A DNA stretch of 64,000 bases from Melioribacteraceae bacterium (GTDB taxonomy: Bacteria; Bacteroidota; Ignavibacteria; Ignavibacteriales; Melioribacteraceae), in the NCBI GenBank assembly GCA_027030245.1, contig JALVFE010000021.1, positions 350,247-414,246 on the forward strand, read 5' to 3'. The position numbers were made by a program, and so were the translations under genes. This document shows, piece after piece, positions 18,501 through 29,400 of this stretch. The notes under the pieces were generated by a model. The model made no database searches and had not been told where the DNA came from. It saw nothing but the letters and a program-made list of their open reading frames with translations. Position 1 is the stretch's first letter, and each line of letters opens with the position of its first letter.

Positions 18501-20071
18501 ATTTTTTTATAATTTAAATTAATCAAATCATCCGCCGCTCCGCTTAAACTATCGGTTACCAAAATATTCCGGTATTCAAAATGTTTCCTTCCCGTCTGTA
18601 ACGTATACGCTATATCGGCAAGATTATCACTCTTATTGTCTTTAAGAAATTCGCCCAACTGTTTTGTATTTCGTTCCAAGGCACCTGCGGTTTTACCCGA
18701 AACAGTAAGCAGCTTAAACGGTTTTGAACTTTCTGAAGATTTTAATTGCGGAGCTTCTTCAAGTATTACATGGGCGTTCGTTCCGCCGATACCGAAAGAA
18801 CTTACCGCTGCACGCAATGGCTCTTTATCGCCTTCCCATTTTCTCAATTCCGTATTAACGTAAAACGGACTGTTGGCAAAATCTATTTTTGGATTCGGAT
18901 TATTAAAATTGATCGACGGCACCAATGTTTTATTCTTAAGGCACAAAGCGGTTTTTATCAAACCTGTAACTCCCGCAGCCGTATCCAAATGCCCAATATT
19001 AGATTTAACCGAACCGATTGCGCAATAGGATTTTTTACCGGTGTATTCCCTATAAGCTTGAGTTAAAGCTTCGATTTCAATCGGATCGCCAAGTTCGGTG
19101 CCTGTTCCGTGTGTTTCTATATACGAAATAGTTTCGGGATGAACGTTAGCAACAGCAAGAGCAGAGTTTATAACCTCAATCTGTCCGTTAACACCCGGTG
19201 CGGTATATCCTACGCGCAAACCTCCATCGTTATTGTACGCCGAGCCTTTTATAATTGCGTAAATGTGATCACCGTCTTCAATTGCATCTGCCAATCTTTT
19301 AAGCACCACAACCCCAACACCATTGCTGGCAACGGTTCCGTTGGCTTTCTCGTCGAAAGGTTTGCAGTGTCCGTCCGGCGATAAAATCATTCCTTCTTGA
19401 TAAAGGTAACCGGATTTTTCCGGGAATGAAATGGTTACTCCGCCGGCAAGAGCCATATCGCATTGATAGTTTAGCAAGTTCATGCATGCAATGTGCGTAG
19501 CAACCAAGGAAGTAGAGCATGCCGTTTGGACATCCATGCTGGGTCCGCGTAAATTCAATTTATAGGAAATCCGGGTAGTTAAAAAATCTTTATCGTTCGC
19601 TATTGAAAGCTGATAACCTTCTGAAGAGCTTACAAAACCTTCGTTGGCTTGAATGAACGATAACAAATACGTATTCATTCCGACACCGCCGAACATCCCG
19701 ATCAACCCTTTATATTTATCTGGAACATAACCGGCATCTTCCAGTGCATTCCAAGATGTTTCAAGAAACAATCTGTGTTGCGGGTCCAATATTTCCGCTT
19801 CACGCGGGTAAAAGCCGAAAAACGATGCATCGAATTTGTCGGCGTCTTCTACAACACCTTTTGCTTTAACGTAATCCGGATTGTTCAAAAGTTCTTCATC
19901 GATTCCGCTTTCCGATAATTCTTCGTCGTCAAAAAAAGAAATAGTTTCTTTACCTTGGACCAAATTTTCCCAAAACTCTTTTACGTTTTTAGCACCCGGA
20001 AATTTCCCCGCCATTCCTATTATCGCAATTTCAAACCCATCGTATTTATCGATTATTTCTCTGTTACTCAT
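15554..20071 (-). CDS. Type I PKS, KS-AT-KR-ACP
   Basis: Polyketide synthase of 1505 residues adding one C2 unit and reducing the beta-keto group to a hydroxyl. The KS (about 10-430) has active-site Cys near 182 in QTACSTS rather than DTACSSS; this variant is common in KS domains that take peptidyl chains from an NRPS, which matches its place after a C-A-T module. The AT (about 545-860) has GHSIGE near 633 and HAFHS, the malonyl-CoA signature. The KR (about 1110-1380) has the nucleotide loop GGLGKIG and Tyr in LYTAANN; it lacks the LDD motif of B-type KRs, reading LTG instead. The ACP (about 1395-1465) has GGNS. No DH or ER is present. The start codon overlaps the upstream gene's stop by 4 bases. 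The acidic C-terminus (LDDVISQVENLSEEEI) looks like a docking helix. Confidence 0.95.
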   Translation of the reverse strand: MSNREIIDKYDGFEIAIIGMAGKFPGAKNVKEFWENLVQGKETISFFDDEELSESGIDEELLNNPDYVKAKGVVEDADKFDASFFGFYPREAEILDPQHRLFLETSWNALEDAGYVPDKYKGLIGMFGGVGMNTYLLSFIQANEGFVSSSEGYQLSIANDKDFLTTRISYKLNLRGPSMDVQTACSTSLVATHIACMNLLNYQCDMALAGGVTISFPEKSGYLYQEGMILSPDGHCKPFDEKANGTVASNGVGVVVLKRLADAIEDGDHIYAIIKGSAYNNDGGLRVGYTAPGVNGQIEVINSALAVANVHPETISYIETHGTGTELGDPIEIEALTQAYREYTGKKSYCAIGSVKSNIGHLDTAAGVTGLIKTALCLKNKTLVPSINFNNPNPKIDFANSPFYVNTELRKWEGDKEPLRAAVSSFGIGGTNAHVILEEAPQLKSSESSKPFKLLTVSGKTAGALERNTKQLGEFLKDNKSDNLADIAYTLQTGRKHFEYRNILVTDSLSGAADDLINLNYKKILSSKLSNPDSKPEYVFMFSGQGSQYINMGKDIYENEPVFKKYVDECAGILEPIINLDLRKILFPSNEYADIARERINQTEITQVALFTVEYALAQLYISLGIVPSVMIGHSIGEYVAACISGVMNLKDALKIVALRGKLMQSLPAGAMLSVNAGEDTVRNLIDDEISIAALNATNLTAVSGTFEAIEQFEKVLEEKGIRFTKLKTSHAFHSKMMEPILDEFTNAVAQTGLSAPQIPYYSNVSGRIIQEYEATDLSYYSKHLRYTVRFSDGINELLQNPDYVLLEVGPGTVLTTLVKNNTAAGTKVKVVSSMRHPKENLNDEAVFLSALGQLWLYGAEINWKEFYKDEYRLKVSLPTYSYDKKRYWLNIKKKTDRRINKKSGNEFDWVYAPVWKQVTYLPGKLSEVKSCLILTMSGNSNLIDFDSFGVNNNLNIEHINIKENKEINLNGKDYDKILFIVDNEINVTDANLEILYKELNGFIDFLRKVSKNEKSGINIGVITRDLFEVLGNEKPNLSGSLVSGVIKSVNQEFRNISCYHYDLDVINNKNVEIILNTAVEQGKTFAIRNKRLWTLENQMLNDLEKVDGNKVIKKNGTYLIIGGLGKIGLEIARHLSENYDANIVLTTRKNLDGTNNIDEIIKSNGNIDADKIELLKKLNQPGKSIVIKKCNVENAGELKETLNYVEEKFGSINGIFHSAGLTGEKAFTLINDINDEKIKENLSAKVDGLLNIYAETVNRDIDFIALQSSISVELGGIGLSLYTAANNFMDIFIDNIETKTKWISIDWDTWKFNGNEIMDKTGLSKYSVVPGKAVKLLDRIINTDYSGRVIISTGDLNYRIEESFAGAGEAAEKSDEPEVLHERPNIQTPYKEPETELEKEILVVWQKLLGIEKIGLYDNFFDLGGNSLTGTQLVSELREKFKVELPLQLLFDDPTISGVAEIIEKEKTKSEETLNILDDVISQVENLSEEEIQKLLNNKSGNDK

Positions 20072-23000
20072 TTTGTCTTGCCTCTCATTTTCATTCTTTC
20101 CCGTTGAAGCGCCAAATTCATCTTTTGCTTATTGGCTCTGTCGATTTTTTTATCTTTTTCTTCCAATGATGTATCGCCGTTAGTTAAATAATTTGCAAAT
20201 GATGATACAGTCGGGTATTTGAATAAATCAACTACCGATAATTCTTTATCGAAAATCTCTTTCACTTTATTTTGAACTTGAATTACATTTAACGAATGTC
20301 CGCCCAATTCAAAAAAGTTATCCGTGCTACCGATTTTCTCGACACCCAAAATCTCTTGCCAGATTTCCGCAACTCTTTGTTCCGTTTCGTTAGCCGGTTT
20401 AACAAATTGTTTAGTAGCAGAATCAACCGAAGGTTTCGGTAAGGCATTTTTATCAACTTTACCGTTAGGCGTTAACGGAAACTCATGTAATTCAATGAAG
20501 AAACCGGGTATCATATATTCGGGAAGAAAATCTCTCAAAAAGTTTTTTAAGTTAATTTCATCGCCGTTAGCTTGTTTATTTCTTATATAATATGCCACTA
20601 ATCTTTGACTTTCCGAAGAACCGTTGGTTGCAATTACATAAGCTTGTGCAATAAGCGGATGCGAAGTAATTTTTTCCTCTATCTCGCCAAGTTCGATTCT
20701 AAAGCCTCTGAATTTAACTTGATTATCGATTCTGCCCAGAAATTCAATATCGCCGACAGAATTATATTTACCTAAATCACCCGTGGCGTACATTCTTCTT
20801 CCCTTCTCATTCGAGAAAGGATCGGGAATAAATTTTTCCGCGGTCAAGTCGGGTTTGTTTCCATACCCCCTTGCCAATGTAATCCCGCTTATATAAATTT
20901 CACCGGGCACACCGACAGGACATAATTGTAAATTCTTATCAAGGATGTAAACATTCACATTATTCAACGGTTTCCCTATTGGCAACGACGTTTCAAATGT
21001 ATGACTTTTAACTTCGTATGTGGTTGTACATACCGTAGCTTCGGTAGGTCCGTAAGCATTAATGAATGTCCGGTTGTTACCCCATTTTTTCGGTATGTCG
21101 GTTGTACAAAGTTCACCTGCGGAAATCAAGACTTTCAAATCATTTAAATCATCTGCCGGTAAGACTTTCAAAACAGATGGCGGTAAAGTACAATTAGTTA
21201 TTTTTTCATTTCGCAATTTATTAACAAGTGCAATGCCAGAGATAATTTCTTCAGAGCCCGTCAAATGTAATTCCGCACCACTTAAGAGCGCGGTAAAAAT
21301 TTCCGAAACGGAAGCGTCAAAACTAAACGATGCAAATTGAAGTATTCTGCTTTCTTCTTTGATTTTAAATTTCTCAATCATTTCTTTTGCAGAATTACAA
21401 AGCGATAAATGAGTTAATTGAACCCCTTTGGGTTTACCCGTAGAACCCGAAGTATAAATTACATAAGCCAAATTCTCCGCATGTATGGTTCTGCCCGGAT
21501 TTTCAACCGAATAGTTTTCTATTGTTTCTTGTATTTGGTCTAATAGAATTTTATTAGTCCCGTTAGAAGGAATCTTTTCACATAATTTGCTGTCGGTTAT
21601 TAAATATCTGATTCCGGAATCATTAATTATGTATTTGATTCTTTCAACCGGATATTCGCAATCTATTGGAAGATATGCCGCACCGGCTTTTATTATTGCA
21701 AGCAGTGAAATTATTTGCTCAATCGATCTGTTCAAACATATTCCGATTATTTCATCCCGTCCGATTCCCGCTTCCAATAAATAATTTGCGAGACGATTAA
21801 CTTTTTCATTTAATTCTTTGTATGTCAATGTTTTAGAATTAAAAGTAACCGCTGTTTTATCATTCGAATATTCAGCTTGTTTATTAAACCATTCTACAAC
21901 ATTAGTATATTTCGATAATTTTTCCTTTTTGTTGTTCCATTCATTTAGAATAATATGCTTTTCTTGGTCCGTAAGAATATCAATATTTTTAATTTTAATA
22001 TCCGGTGTTTCAACAATATTTTGAAATATTCTCACAAAATGCTTTAGCATTCTGTTCACCGTTGAATTTTCGAACAACTTGACGTTATAAGTTATTGATG
22101 CACCGAACCCATCGGCTGTTTCCGCCATCATCAATGAAATATCGAAAGGTGACTTCATGTCGTCAACGGTTATTGATTCAACCGGCAAACCGCCCAAGTT
22201 CATTGTCATTCCGTCTTTTCCGATTGCAAAACCGGAAAGCCCTTCCTCAGCCAAGAGATGAGCCTGTTGATAAATGAACATAACTTGGAACAAAGGAGAA
22301 CGGCTTGGATCACGGCGAATTTTAAGTTTATCAACCAATAAATTGACCGGATAATCTTGATGCGCTATCGCGTTAATAACTTTTTCGCGGGTTTCGTTTA
22401 CAAAATCAGTAAAGGATTTCAGCCCGTCAATTTTGCTTCTTACGGGAACGGGGTTTACAAAATAACCTACAATGTTTTCCAATTCGGGAATTGTTCTGCC
22501 GGTTGTCGGCGTTCCTACAATTATATCATTTTGTCCGGAATATTTATTAAGCAAAATATTAAAAGCGGAAAGCAGAACAACAAAATCAGTTGTGTTTAAC
22601 TTTTTGCTTAGTTCTTTGATTTTTGCAGATAATTCACGATCGAGAATAATTGTTTCCGTTTTACCTTCAAATGACTGAACCGGCGGACGGGATTTATCCA
22701 ACGGTAATGAAAGCACCGGAATTTCACCGCTCAATTCCGACTTCCAATAATCCAGCAGTTTTTCTCCGTATTCTCCGTCTATCAATTCTTTTTGCCATTC
22801 CACAAAATCCGTATATTTAATTTTGCTTAACGGTAGATCGGCGTTTTCCAATCCGGAATTGTAGAATTGCCCGACTTCATAAACAATTATTGCTTGTGAC
22901 CACATATCAACAACAATGTGGTGAGCTACCAATTGCAGAACAAAATCTTGCTCACCTAACTTATATAAGTAAACTTTAAAGAGCGGCCCGTTTTCCAAAT

Positions 23001-26000
23001 CGAAAACTTGATTTGCATTCCGGTTCAATTCATCTTTGATATCATCGGGTGTTTTATTTATGCGCTCTTCAGTCTTGAAATAAATTTCGTAATTGTTTCG
23101 TATTAATTGTACAGGTTCGCCGTTCTTATACGAAAAAGTTGCCCGTAGTTGCGGATGACGTTTCACAACTTCAATTAATGACTTTTTCAATAAATCCAAA
23201 TCGATTTCCGTTTTAACCCGAACTGCATAAGCAGGATTAAAAATACTGTCCGGCGACATTTGATGCTGGAACCACATTGCTTTTTGTCCGTATGACAGAG
23301 GGAATTTTCCGCTTGAAGTTTCGCTGATTTTTACCGGCGGATATTTTCCAACAGAACCGGCAGAAAGTTTTTCGGATAAATATTCAGCCAACTCAACCGA
23401 ACTTGGACCTTCGATTAATTTCGAAACCGGAATTTCCACACCTAAAGCATTTTGCAACTTAGCTCTTAATTCCATGGCAACAATCGAATCCAAACCAAGA
23501 TTATTAATCGATTGGTTTACATTAACATTTTCGGGCTGCAATCTTAAAACATGTGCAACAGTATTTTTAAGATAATTTACCAGCGCCGATTTCCTTTTTT
23601 CATCGTCGCCAGAATTTAATTCTTCAATCAATTCTTTTTGGTCGAATTCTGTTTGAGGCGGCTCTTCAACTATTATATCTGCCTTTTTAGTTTTCGGCGT
23701 ATCTATCTTTTTCTCAAGATCATCAAACCAATAACGTTCTTTCAAAAATGCATAAGTAGGAACACGGACAAAATTTCTTTTGTAATCACTGTCGAACAAC
23801 GACCAATTAATTTCATATCCCGAATTGTAAAGCATTCCCAAACTGTTTAATAACTCTTGCCAAGCCGGAATGTTCTTCCTAAGCGATGAGAGCCAAAGTG
23901 CATCTTCCGTATCTATAAATCTCTTAGCCATTCCCGTCAAAACCGGGTTTGGTCCGATTTCAATAAACACGTTGCAGTTCAACTCCTTCAGTACTTGCAT
24001 TCCCGGTTCAAATAAAACGGCATTTCGAATATGATCTTTCCAATAACGGGCAGAGAAAATTCCTTCACCGGAAATTATTTTTCCGTTAAGATTAGAAACA
24101 ATGGGAATCTTTGACTTTTCGAAATTTATTTCCTTTATTATTTGTTCAAATTCATCTAAAATAGGTTCCATAAGCGGAGAATGGAAAGCATGGGATACAA
24201 CAAGTTTCTTTGAAATTATATTTTTAGAATTAAATATATCAATAACTTTATCAATTGTTTCGGTCTTACCAGAGATAACTATATTATTCGGACCGTTAAC
24301 CGCTGCTATGGAAATTTCTTGTTCGAAATCTTTAATTAAACCGTTAACCGTTTCGAAGTCGGAAAACACCGCTGCCATTGCTCCGGTTTTAGGTAACGAT
24401 TGCATCAATCTTCCGCGCGCTTCTATAAATTTCAATCCGTCTTCCAGGGTCATGGCTTCGGAAATAACGGCTGCGACAACTTCCCCAACGCTATGCCCTA
24501 TTAAATAATCGGGCGTAATACCCCATGAAATCCATAATTTTGCGAGTGCATATTCAATTACGAACAAGGCAATCTGTGTAAATCTTGTTTCGTTGATTAA
24601 TTCAGCCTTCGCAAAATCGTTGAAAATTATTCCCGTAACGGATTGACCAATCATTCCATTCACAATGCTTTCGCATTCGTCTACATATTTTTTAAACGTA
24701 GGCGAAGTTTCGTAAAGCTCTTTTCCCATTCCGAAATATTGAGAGCCTTGTCCCGTAAATAAAAATGCAATTTTATAATTTCTCTTGGTATTTACCGGTA
24801 ACGAAGCAATTAAGCTTTGTTGGTTATTTATAAGGTCCTTCAATTTACTTACTGCATCTTCATTGTTTCCGGCAACGATAAAAGTGCGTTTATCGAAATG
24901 TTCCTTAAATCCGTTTTGACTGTAACAGACATCGGCAAAATTCAAGTCAGGTTTTTCGGATAAGAACTTTACATACTTTTCAGCCAAACCCGTTACACTG
25001 TCTTTGTCTTTCGCAGAAAGAGTAAGTAAATGGAAATTCCGATCAATATCGTTTTTTTGAATTTCGAGCTCAGGATACTCTTCTAAAATTATATGCGCAT
25101 TCGTACCGCCGAATCCGAAAGAACTTACACCCGCAATTCTTTTTCTATCCGATTCCCATTTGATTTTTTCGGTTTGAATCACAAACGGTAATTCGTCAAT
25201 CGGTATATGCGGATTTATTTTGGTTAAGTGTAATGTTTTCGGAATAAATTTATGTTTTAACATTAATACTGTTTTTATTAATCCCGCAATACCCGCTGCA
25301 GCTTCCAAATGCCCGATATTACTTTTAACCGCACCGAGATAACAAGGATTTTCTTTAGTGCGGTTTTCCATTACCATGCCTAACGCTTCTATTTCTATTG
25401 GGTCGCCAAGGATTGTACCTGTTCCGTGTGTTTCAACGTATTGAATATCTTCGGGTTTTAATTTTGCATTTTTCAAAGCATCGAGTATTACGCTTTTTTG
25501 AGCAAAACTGTTGGGTGCAGTCAGTCCGTTGCTTTTACCGTCTTGATTAATTGCGCTTCCCCTAATTACGGATAAAATTTTGTCTCCATCCCTAACGGCA
25601 TCGGAAAGTCTTTTTAATACAACGACACCGCAACCTTCGCCCCTAACGTAACCATCGGCATCGGCACTAAAAGTTTTGCATCTTCCCGTCGGAGACATCA
25701 TGTGAGCTTGGGAAAACGTTATGGTTAATTCCGGAGATAAAATTAAGTTAACCCCGCCGGCAACCGCATAATCCGATTCTTTATTTCTCAAGCTCTGTAT
25801 TGCCATGTGAACGGTAACGAGCGAAGACGAACAAGCCGTATCCACCGATATACTTGGACCTCTGAAATCGAATAAATATGAAATCCTGTTCGCCGCAATA
25901 CTGAATGCGTTCCCGGAACCTGTATAAGCGTCAATTCTTCTGATTTCTCCGTCTTGAATTTTTGTGTAATCATTATTGCTGATTCCAATAAACACACCGG

Positions 26001-26451
26001 TTTTAGTTCGTTTTAACGAACTCGGTTTAATCCCCGCATTTTCTAAAGCTTTCCATACATTTTCCAAAAGCAGTCTTTGTTGAGGATCCATTTTCATTGC
26101 TTCGCGCGGGGAGATACCGAAAAACTTAGTATCAAATTTATCTACGTCATCAACAAATCCGCCGTAACGTGTTACCATTTTGCCGGTTTTGGCAGGCTCG
26201 GGATCATAGTATTCATCAACATCCCATCTGTCTTTCGGCACTTCGGTTATTACATCAACACCTTCTTCCAAAAGTTTCAGGTATTCATCGCAATCGTTTG
26301 CTCCGGGAAATTTACAGCTCATCCCAACAACAGCTATGGGTTCGTGTTTTTCTTTTTCCAGCTTTTCCAATTTCCGGCGCATCTCTTCAACCGCCAACAA
26401 AGCTCTTTTTAACGGAGATAAATTTTCAATCTTATTTTTCTTCTCAGTCAT
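20068..26451 (-). CDS. Hybrid PKS-NRPS, KS-AT-ACP-C-A-T
   Basis: Hybrid synthase of 2127 residues: one unreduced malonyl extension, then one amino acid. Residues 1-35 form a charged helix (LSPLKRALLAVEEMRRKLE), a typical N-terminal docking coiled coil. KS about 36-465 (DTACSSS near 205); AT about 575-880 (GHSVGE near 653, HAFHS, hence malonyl); ACP about 955-1035 (GLDS near 987). C about 1060-1490 has HHIVVDM, keeping the catalytic His but with Met for the final Gly. A about 1510-2010 (YTSGSTGKPKG near 1668) gives pocket code DASTIAAVCK by eye. That differs from the PheA code DAWTIAAVCK mainly by Trp to Ser and resembles a known Tyr code, so Tyr (or Phe) is predicted. T about 2020-2090 has GGHS. 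There is no KR, so the beta-keto group should remain. The gene starts 1 base after the FAAL-PKS stop and overlaps the next gene by 4. Confidence 0.95.
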   Translation of the reverse strand: MTEKKNKIENLSPLKRALLAVEEMRRKLEKLEKEKHEPIAVVGMSCKFPGANDCDEYLKLLEEGVDVITEVPKDRWDVDEYYDPEPAKTGKMVTRYGGFVDDVDKFDTKFFGISPREAMKMDPQQRLLLENVWKALENAGIKPSSLKRTKTGVFIGISNNDYTKIQDGEIRRIDAYTGSGNAFSIAANRISYLFDFRGPSISVDTACSSSLVTVHMAIQSLRNKESDYAVAGGVNLILSPELTITFSQAHMMSPTGRCKTFSADADGYVRGEGCGVVVLKRLSDAVRDGDKILSVIRGSAINQDGKSNGLTAPNSFAQKSVILDALKNAKLKPEDIQYVETHGTGTILGDPIEIEALGMVMENRTKENPCYLGAVKSNIGHLEAAAGIAGLIKTVLMLKHKFIPKTLHLTKINPHIPIDELPFVIQTEKIKWESDRKRIAGVSSFGFGGTNAHIILEEYPELEIQKNDIDRNFHLLTLSAKDKDSVTGLAEKYVKFLSEKPDLNFADVCYSQNGFKEHFDKRTFIVAGNNEDAVSKLKDLINNQQSLIASLPVNTKRNYKIAFLFTGQGSQYFGMGKELYETSPTFKKYVDECESIVNGMIGQSVTGIIFNDFAKAELINETRFTQIALFVIEYALAKLWISWGITPDYLIGHSVGEVVAAVISEAMTLEDGLKFIEARGRLMQSLPKTGAMAAVFSDFETVNGLIKDFEQEISIAAVNGPNNIVISGKTETIDKVIDIFNSKNIISKKLVVSHAFHSPLMEPILDEFEQIIKEINFEKSKIPIVSNLNGKIISGEGIFSARYWKDHIRNAVLFEPGMQVLKELNCNVFIEIGPNPVLTGMAKRFIDTEDALWLSSLRKNIPAWQELLNSLGMLYNSGYEINWSLFDSDYKRNFVRVPTYAFLKERYWFDDLEKKIDTPKTKKADIIVEEPPQTEFDQKELIEELNSGDDEKRKSALVNYLKNTVAHVLRLQPENVNVNQSINNLGLDSIVAMELRAKLQNALGVEIPVSKLIEGPSSVELAEYLSEKLSAGSVGKYPPVKISETSSGKFPLSYGQKAMWFQHQMSPDSIFNPAYAVRVKTEIDLDLLKKSLIEVVKRHPQLRATFSYKNGEPVQLIRNNYEIYFKTEERINKTPDDIKDELNRNANQVFDLENGPLFKVYLYKLGEQDFVLQLVAHHIVVDMWSQAIIVYEVGQFYNSGLENADLPLSKIKYTDFVEWQKELIDGEYGEKLLDYWKSELSGEIPVLSLPLDKSRPPVQSFEGKTETIILDRELSAKIKELSKKLNTTDFVVLLSAFNILLNKYSGQNDIIVGTPTTGRTIPELENIVGYFVNPVPVRSKIDGLKSFTDFVNETREKVINAIAHQDYPVNLLVDKLKIRRDPSRSPLFQVMFIYQQAHLLAEEGLSGFAIGKDGMTMNLGGLPVESITVDDMKSPFDISLMMAETADGFGASITYNVKLFENSTVNRMLKHFVRIFQNIVETPDIKIKNIDILTDQEKHIILNEWNNKKEKLSKYTNVVEWFNKQAEYSNDKTAVTFNSKTLTYKELNEKVNRLANYLLEAGIGRDEIIGICLNRSIEQIISLLAIIKAGAAYLPIDCEYPVERIKYIINDSGIRYLITDSKLCEKIPSNGTNKILLDQIQETIENYSVENPGRTIHAENLAYVIYTSGSTGKPKGVQLTHLSLCNSAKEMIEKFKIKEESRILQFASFSFDASVSEIFTALLSGAELHLTGSEEIISGIALVNKLRNEKITNCTLPPSVLKVLPADDLNDLKVLISAGELCTTDIPKKWGNNRTFINAYGPTEATVCTTTYEVKSHTFETSLPIGKPLNNVNVYILDKNLQLCPVGVPGEIYISGITLARGYGNKPDLTAEKFIPDPFSNEKGRRMYATGDLGKYNSVGDIEFLGRIDNQVKFRGFRIELGEIEEKITSHPLIAQAYVIATNGSSESQRLVAYYIRNKQANGDEINLKNFLRDFLPEYMIPGFFIELHEFPLTPNGKVDKNALPKPSVDSATKQFVKPANETEQRVAEIWQEILGVEKIGSTDNFFELGGHSLNVIQVQNKVKEIFDKELSVVDLFKYPTVSSFANYLTNGDTSLEEKDKKIDRANKQKMNLALQRERMKMRGKTK

Positions 26452-26452
26452 T

Positions 26453-29400
26453 TTATTCTTCGTTGTTTTGTTCGTCTAATTTTTTAAGTAGCAAAGCTTC
26501 CACTTCTTCATCGCTCATGTTTTCCAGTTCGTCTATTACATCGTCAAGCGATTCATCTTCAACAATTTCACCGGTTTCAATCTCATCCGGTTTATCTTCG
26601 AATTTCAAGATGTCACTAACCAAATGTTCACCAATAGCATCGATCGAGGGATAATTAAAAACCAAAGTAGCTGGAAGTTTTTTCCCGATTGCTTTGTCTA
26701 TTGTGTTTTTCAATTCGATTGCCATTAGTGAATCGAGTCCCATTTCATTAAGATTTTTAGAAGTATCCAACGGGAATTCGGGATCCAAGCCTAAAACTCT
26801 GATTGTCTGCGACTTCAGAAAATCAACGACTTTTTCTTTTCTATTTTCTGGTTCCATAGAAGAAAGCTCAATAACCAATTGCGGAACTTCTTTCTCCTCG
26901 CTTTCCCCTTCGAACTCAGCAAAATCAGAGATAAAAGATTTAATGTTTTCTTCACCCAGAGTATTTATCAATTTTTTCCAATCAATTTTGAAAGCACCGA
27001 TTTGGTCATAATCATTATTCAAAATCACATCCAACAATCTGATGCCAACATCCGGGGTTACGGAGATAAAGCCAAGATTATTTTTATTACCTCCCGCAAG
27101 GTTTGCAGTCATACCCAAAGATTCCCACGGACCCCAATTGATACTAATCGCATTAATTCCGTTCTGTTTCAGATGTTTTGCAAATCCGTCTAAAAATGCA
27201 TTTGCAACAGCGTAGTTCGATTGCCCCGCCGAACCAAGAAGCGAAGCGACCGAAGAGAAAAACAAAACAAAGTCAAGCTCTTTTTTATCAACGGCGTTAA
27301 GTAAATTAACGGCTCCTCCAATTTTGGGCGAAAGAACTTTTGCAAATTTTTCTCCGGATTGCTGCATGATGATTCCGTCATCCAAAACACCTGCGGCATG
27401 AATGATACCTCTGACCGGTTTATTAATTTCCTTTAGTAAATTCTTTAACTTTTCTACCGATGTTTCATCGGAAACATCACCGAAGAATTGATAAATACTA
27501 ACCCCGGTCAGTTCTTTTAATTTATCTTTAACCGGTTGGTTTGGTTCGCTTCGACCGATAAGAACAATATTGCCGGCGCCCCTGTAGGTTAACCAATCCA
27601 TCACTATTTGTCCCAAAGCGCCGAAACCGCCTGAAATAACATAAATGCCATCCCGCTCAATAGTTACCGGCTCTTTCTCAGTTCCGGCACCGGATTGGTT
27701 TACCCTGATAACAATTTTACCGATATGTTTAGTTTGCGCCATAAATCTGAACGCCGAGATTGCTTCGGAAACCGGATAAACTTTTTTAGTTAACGGAGTA
27801 AGTTGTTTTTGTTCAAATAAAGGAACTAATTCCTCCAACAATTCTCTAACAACTAGCGGTTGATTTTCCGACATGTCGTCTAATGCAATTATATGATACT
27901 TAACATCGGGGCGGAATTTATTCACTTCTTCATGCGTCCAAATATTCACTTTTCCGATTTCCAGAAATGTTCCGTTTTTGTTCAATACGGATAAACCTTT
28001 TTCTATGAATTCACCCGAAAGCGAATTAAGAATTACATCAACACCGGCACCGTTTGTAATTTTTTTAATCTCTTCGGCAAACTCGGTGGTTCTCGAATTC
28101 ATTATGTGTTTGAGTCCCAATTCCCTCAAGAAATTTCGCTTCTCATCACTTCCGGCAGTTGCAAATATTTCCGCTCCTACCATTTTACATAATTGTATTG
28201 CGGCTTGGCCAACGCCGCCGCTTGCCGCATGAATGAGAACCTTATCGCCTTCTTTAATATTTGCCAATTTAATTAACGCATGATACGCAGTAAGAAAAGT
28301 AATAGGAACGGTTGCAGCATCTTCGAATTCAAGATTATCCGGAAGTTTATGAACCAGCGCAGATTTAGTAACAACGTATTTTGAGAAACTGCCGGGAGCA
28401 ATACCGAAAACTTTATCTCCCGGTTTGTAATTCGTTACATTATTACCGATCCTCGTAACGATACCCGAACACTCGCCGCCAAGATTACCGGCATCGCCCG
28501 GGTAAAGGTTAAGTGCGTTCATTACATCCCGGAAATTCAATCCCGCAGCCATTACTTTAATCTCCAGTTCGTCATTTCGCGGAGCTGGTCTCTCAACGGG
28601 AACAAATTTTATATTATCGAGCACACCTTTATCTTTTATTTCCAATCGCATATTACCGGATGATTGATTTTCCAAATCCTCACCCGCTTCTTCGAATTCG
28701 GCTTTTCTAAGTTTTGCCGTGAATTTTTCACCTTGTCTGTAAGCAACTCTATCTTCATTTTCATTCAATGGGAAATCACGAACAAACGCATCCAGACTAT
28801 TCTCATCCAAATCAATAAGAACACTGTTAAATTCAGGGTGTTCTAACATCAGTACTTGTCCAAAACCCCAAACCGATGTAGCCAAAGGATTTACATCTTC
28901 ATTGTCATTAACTTTCACTGCGTTGTCCGTAATTATCATTAACTTTAGCGGATTAGTTATTCCACCGGTAATTAATCCTTTTAAGATGTTGAGCAGTTTT
29001 CCCGCTAAATTATTTTCAATTTTAAGTAATTCAGCAGAAACAAGCGAATCGGAAAAACCGCTATTTGTCGTATCAACAATAATATCCAAAGGTTTTGAAT
29101 CCGACTCATGCAAAACTTTAGCTAAAAATACTCCAACATTTTCGGACGAGCTTAAATCCACATGGAATTCGTTCCCGTTAATCTCTTCGAATCCGTTTCC
29201 CGCAAATGCAGTCGTTACATTGAATTTTGCATCTTTTAATTTTTCAATCAGTTCTTTCGTTTTACTATTCCGGTTAACACTAAACAAAATAACAGAATGT
29301 TCGTTTTCAGAGTTTTCGTTTCCGGTCTGATTGCTTTCCGCTTCAATCCATTCCACATTGTACAACCATTCGGATAAATTAATTTTGAATTGAACTGGAA

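Noticed and set aside
24101..24508. 135-codon plus-strand open frame inside the PKS-NRPS gene
   Set aside because: It is antisense to the AT domain, has no ribosome site and no recognisable fold; the minus-strand frame has intact AT motifs here.
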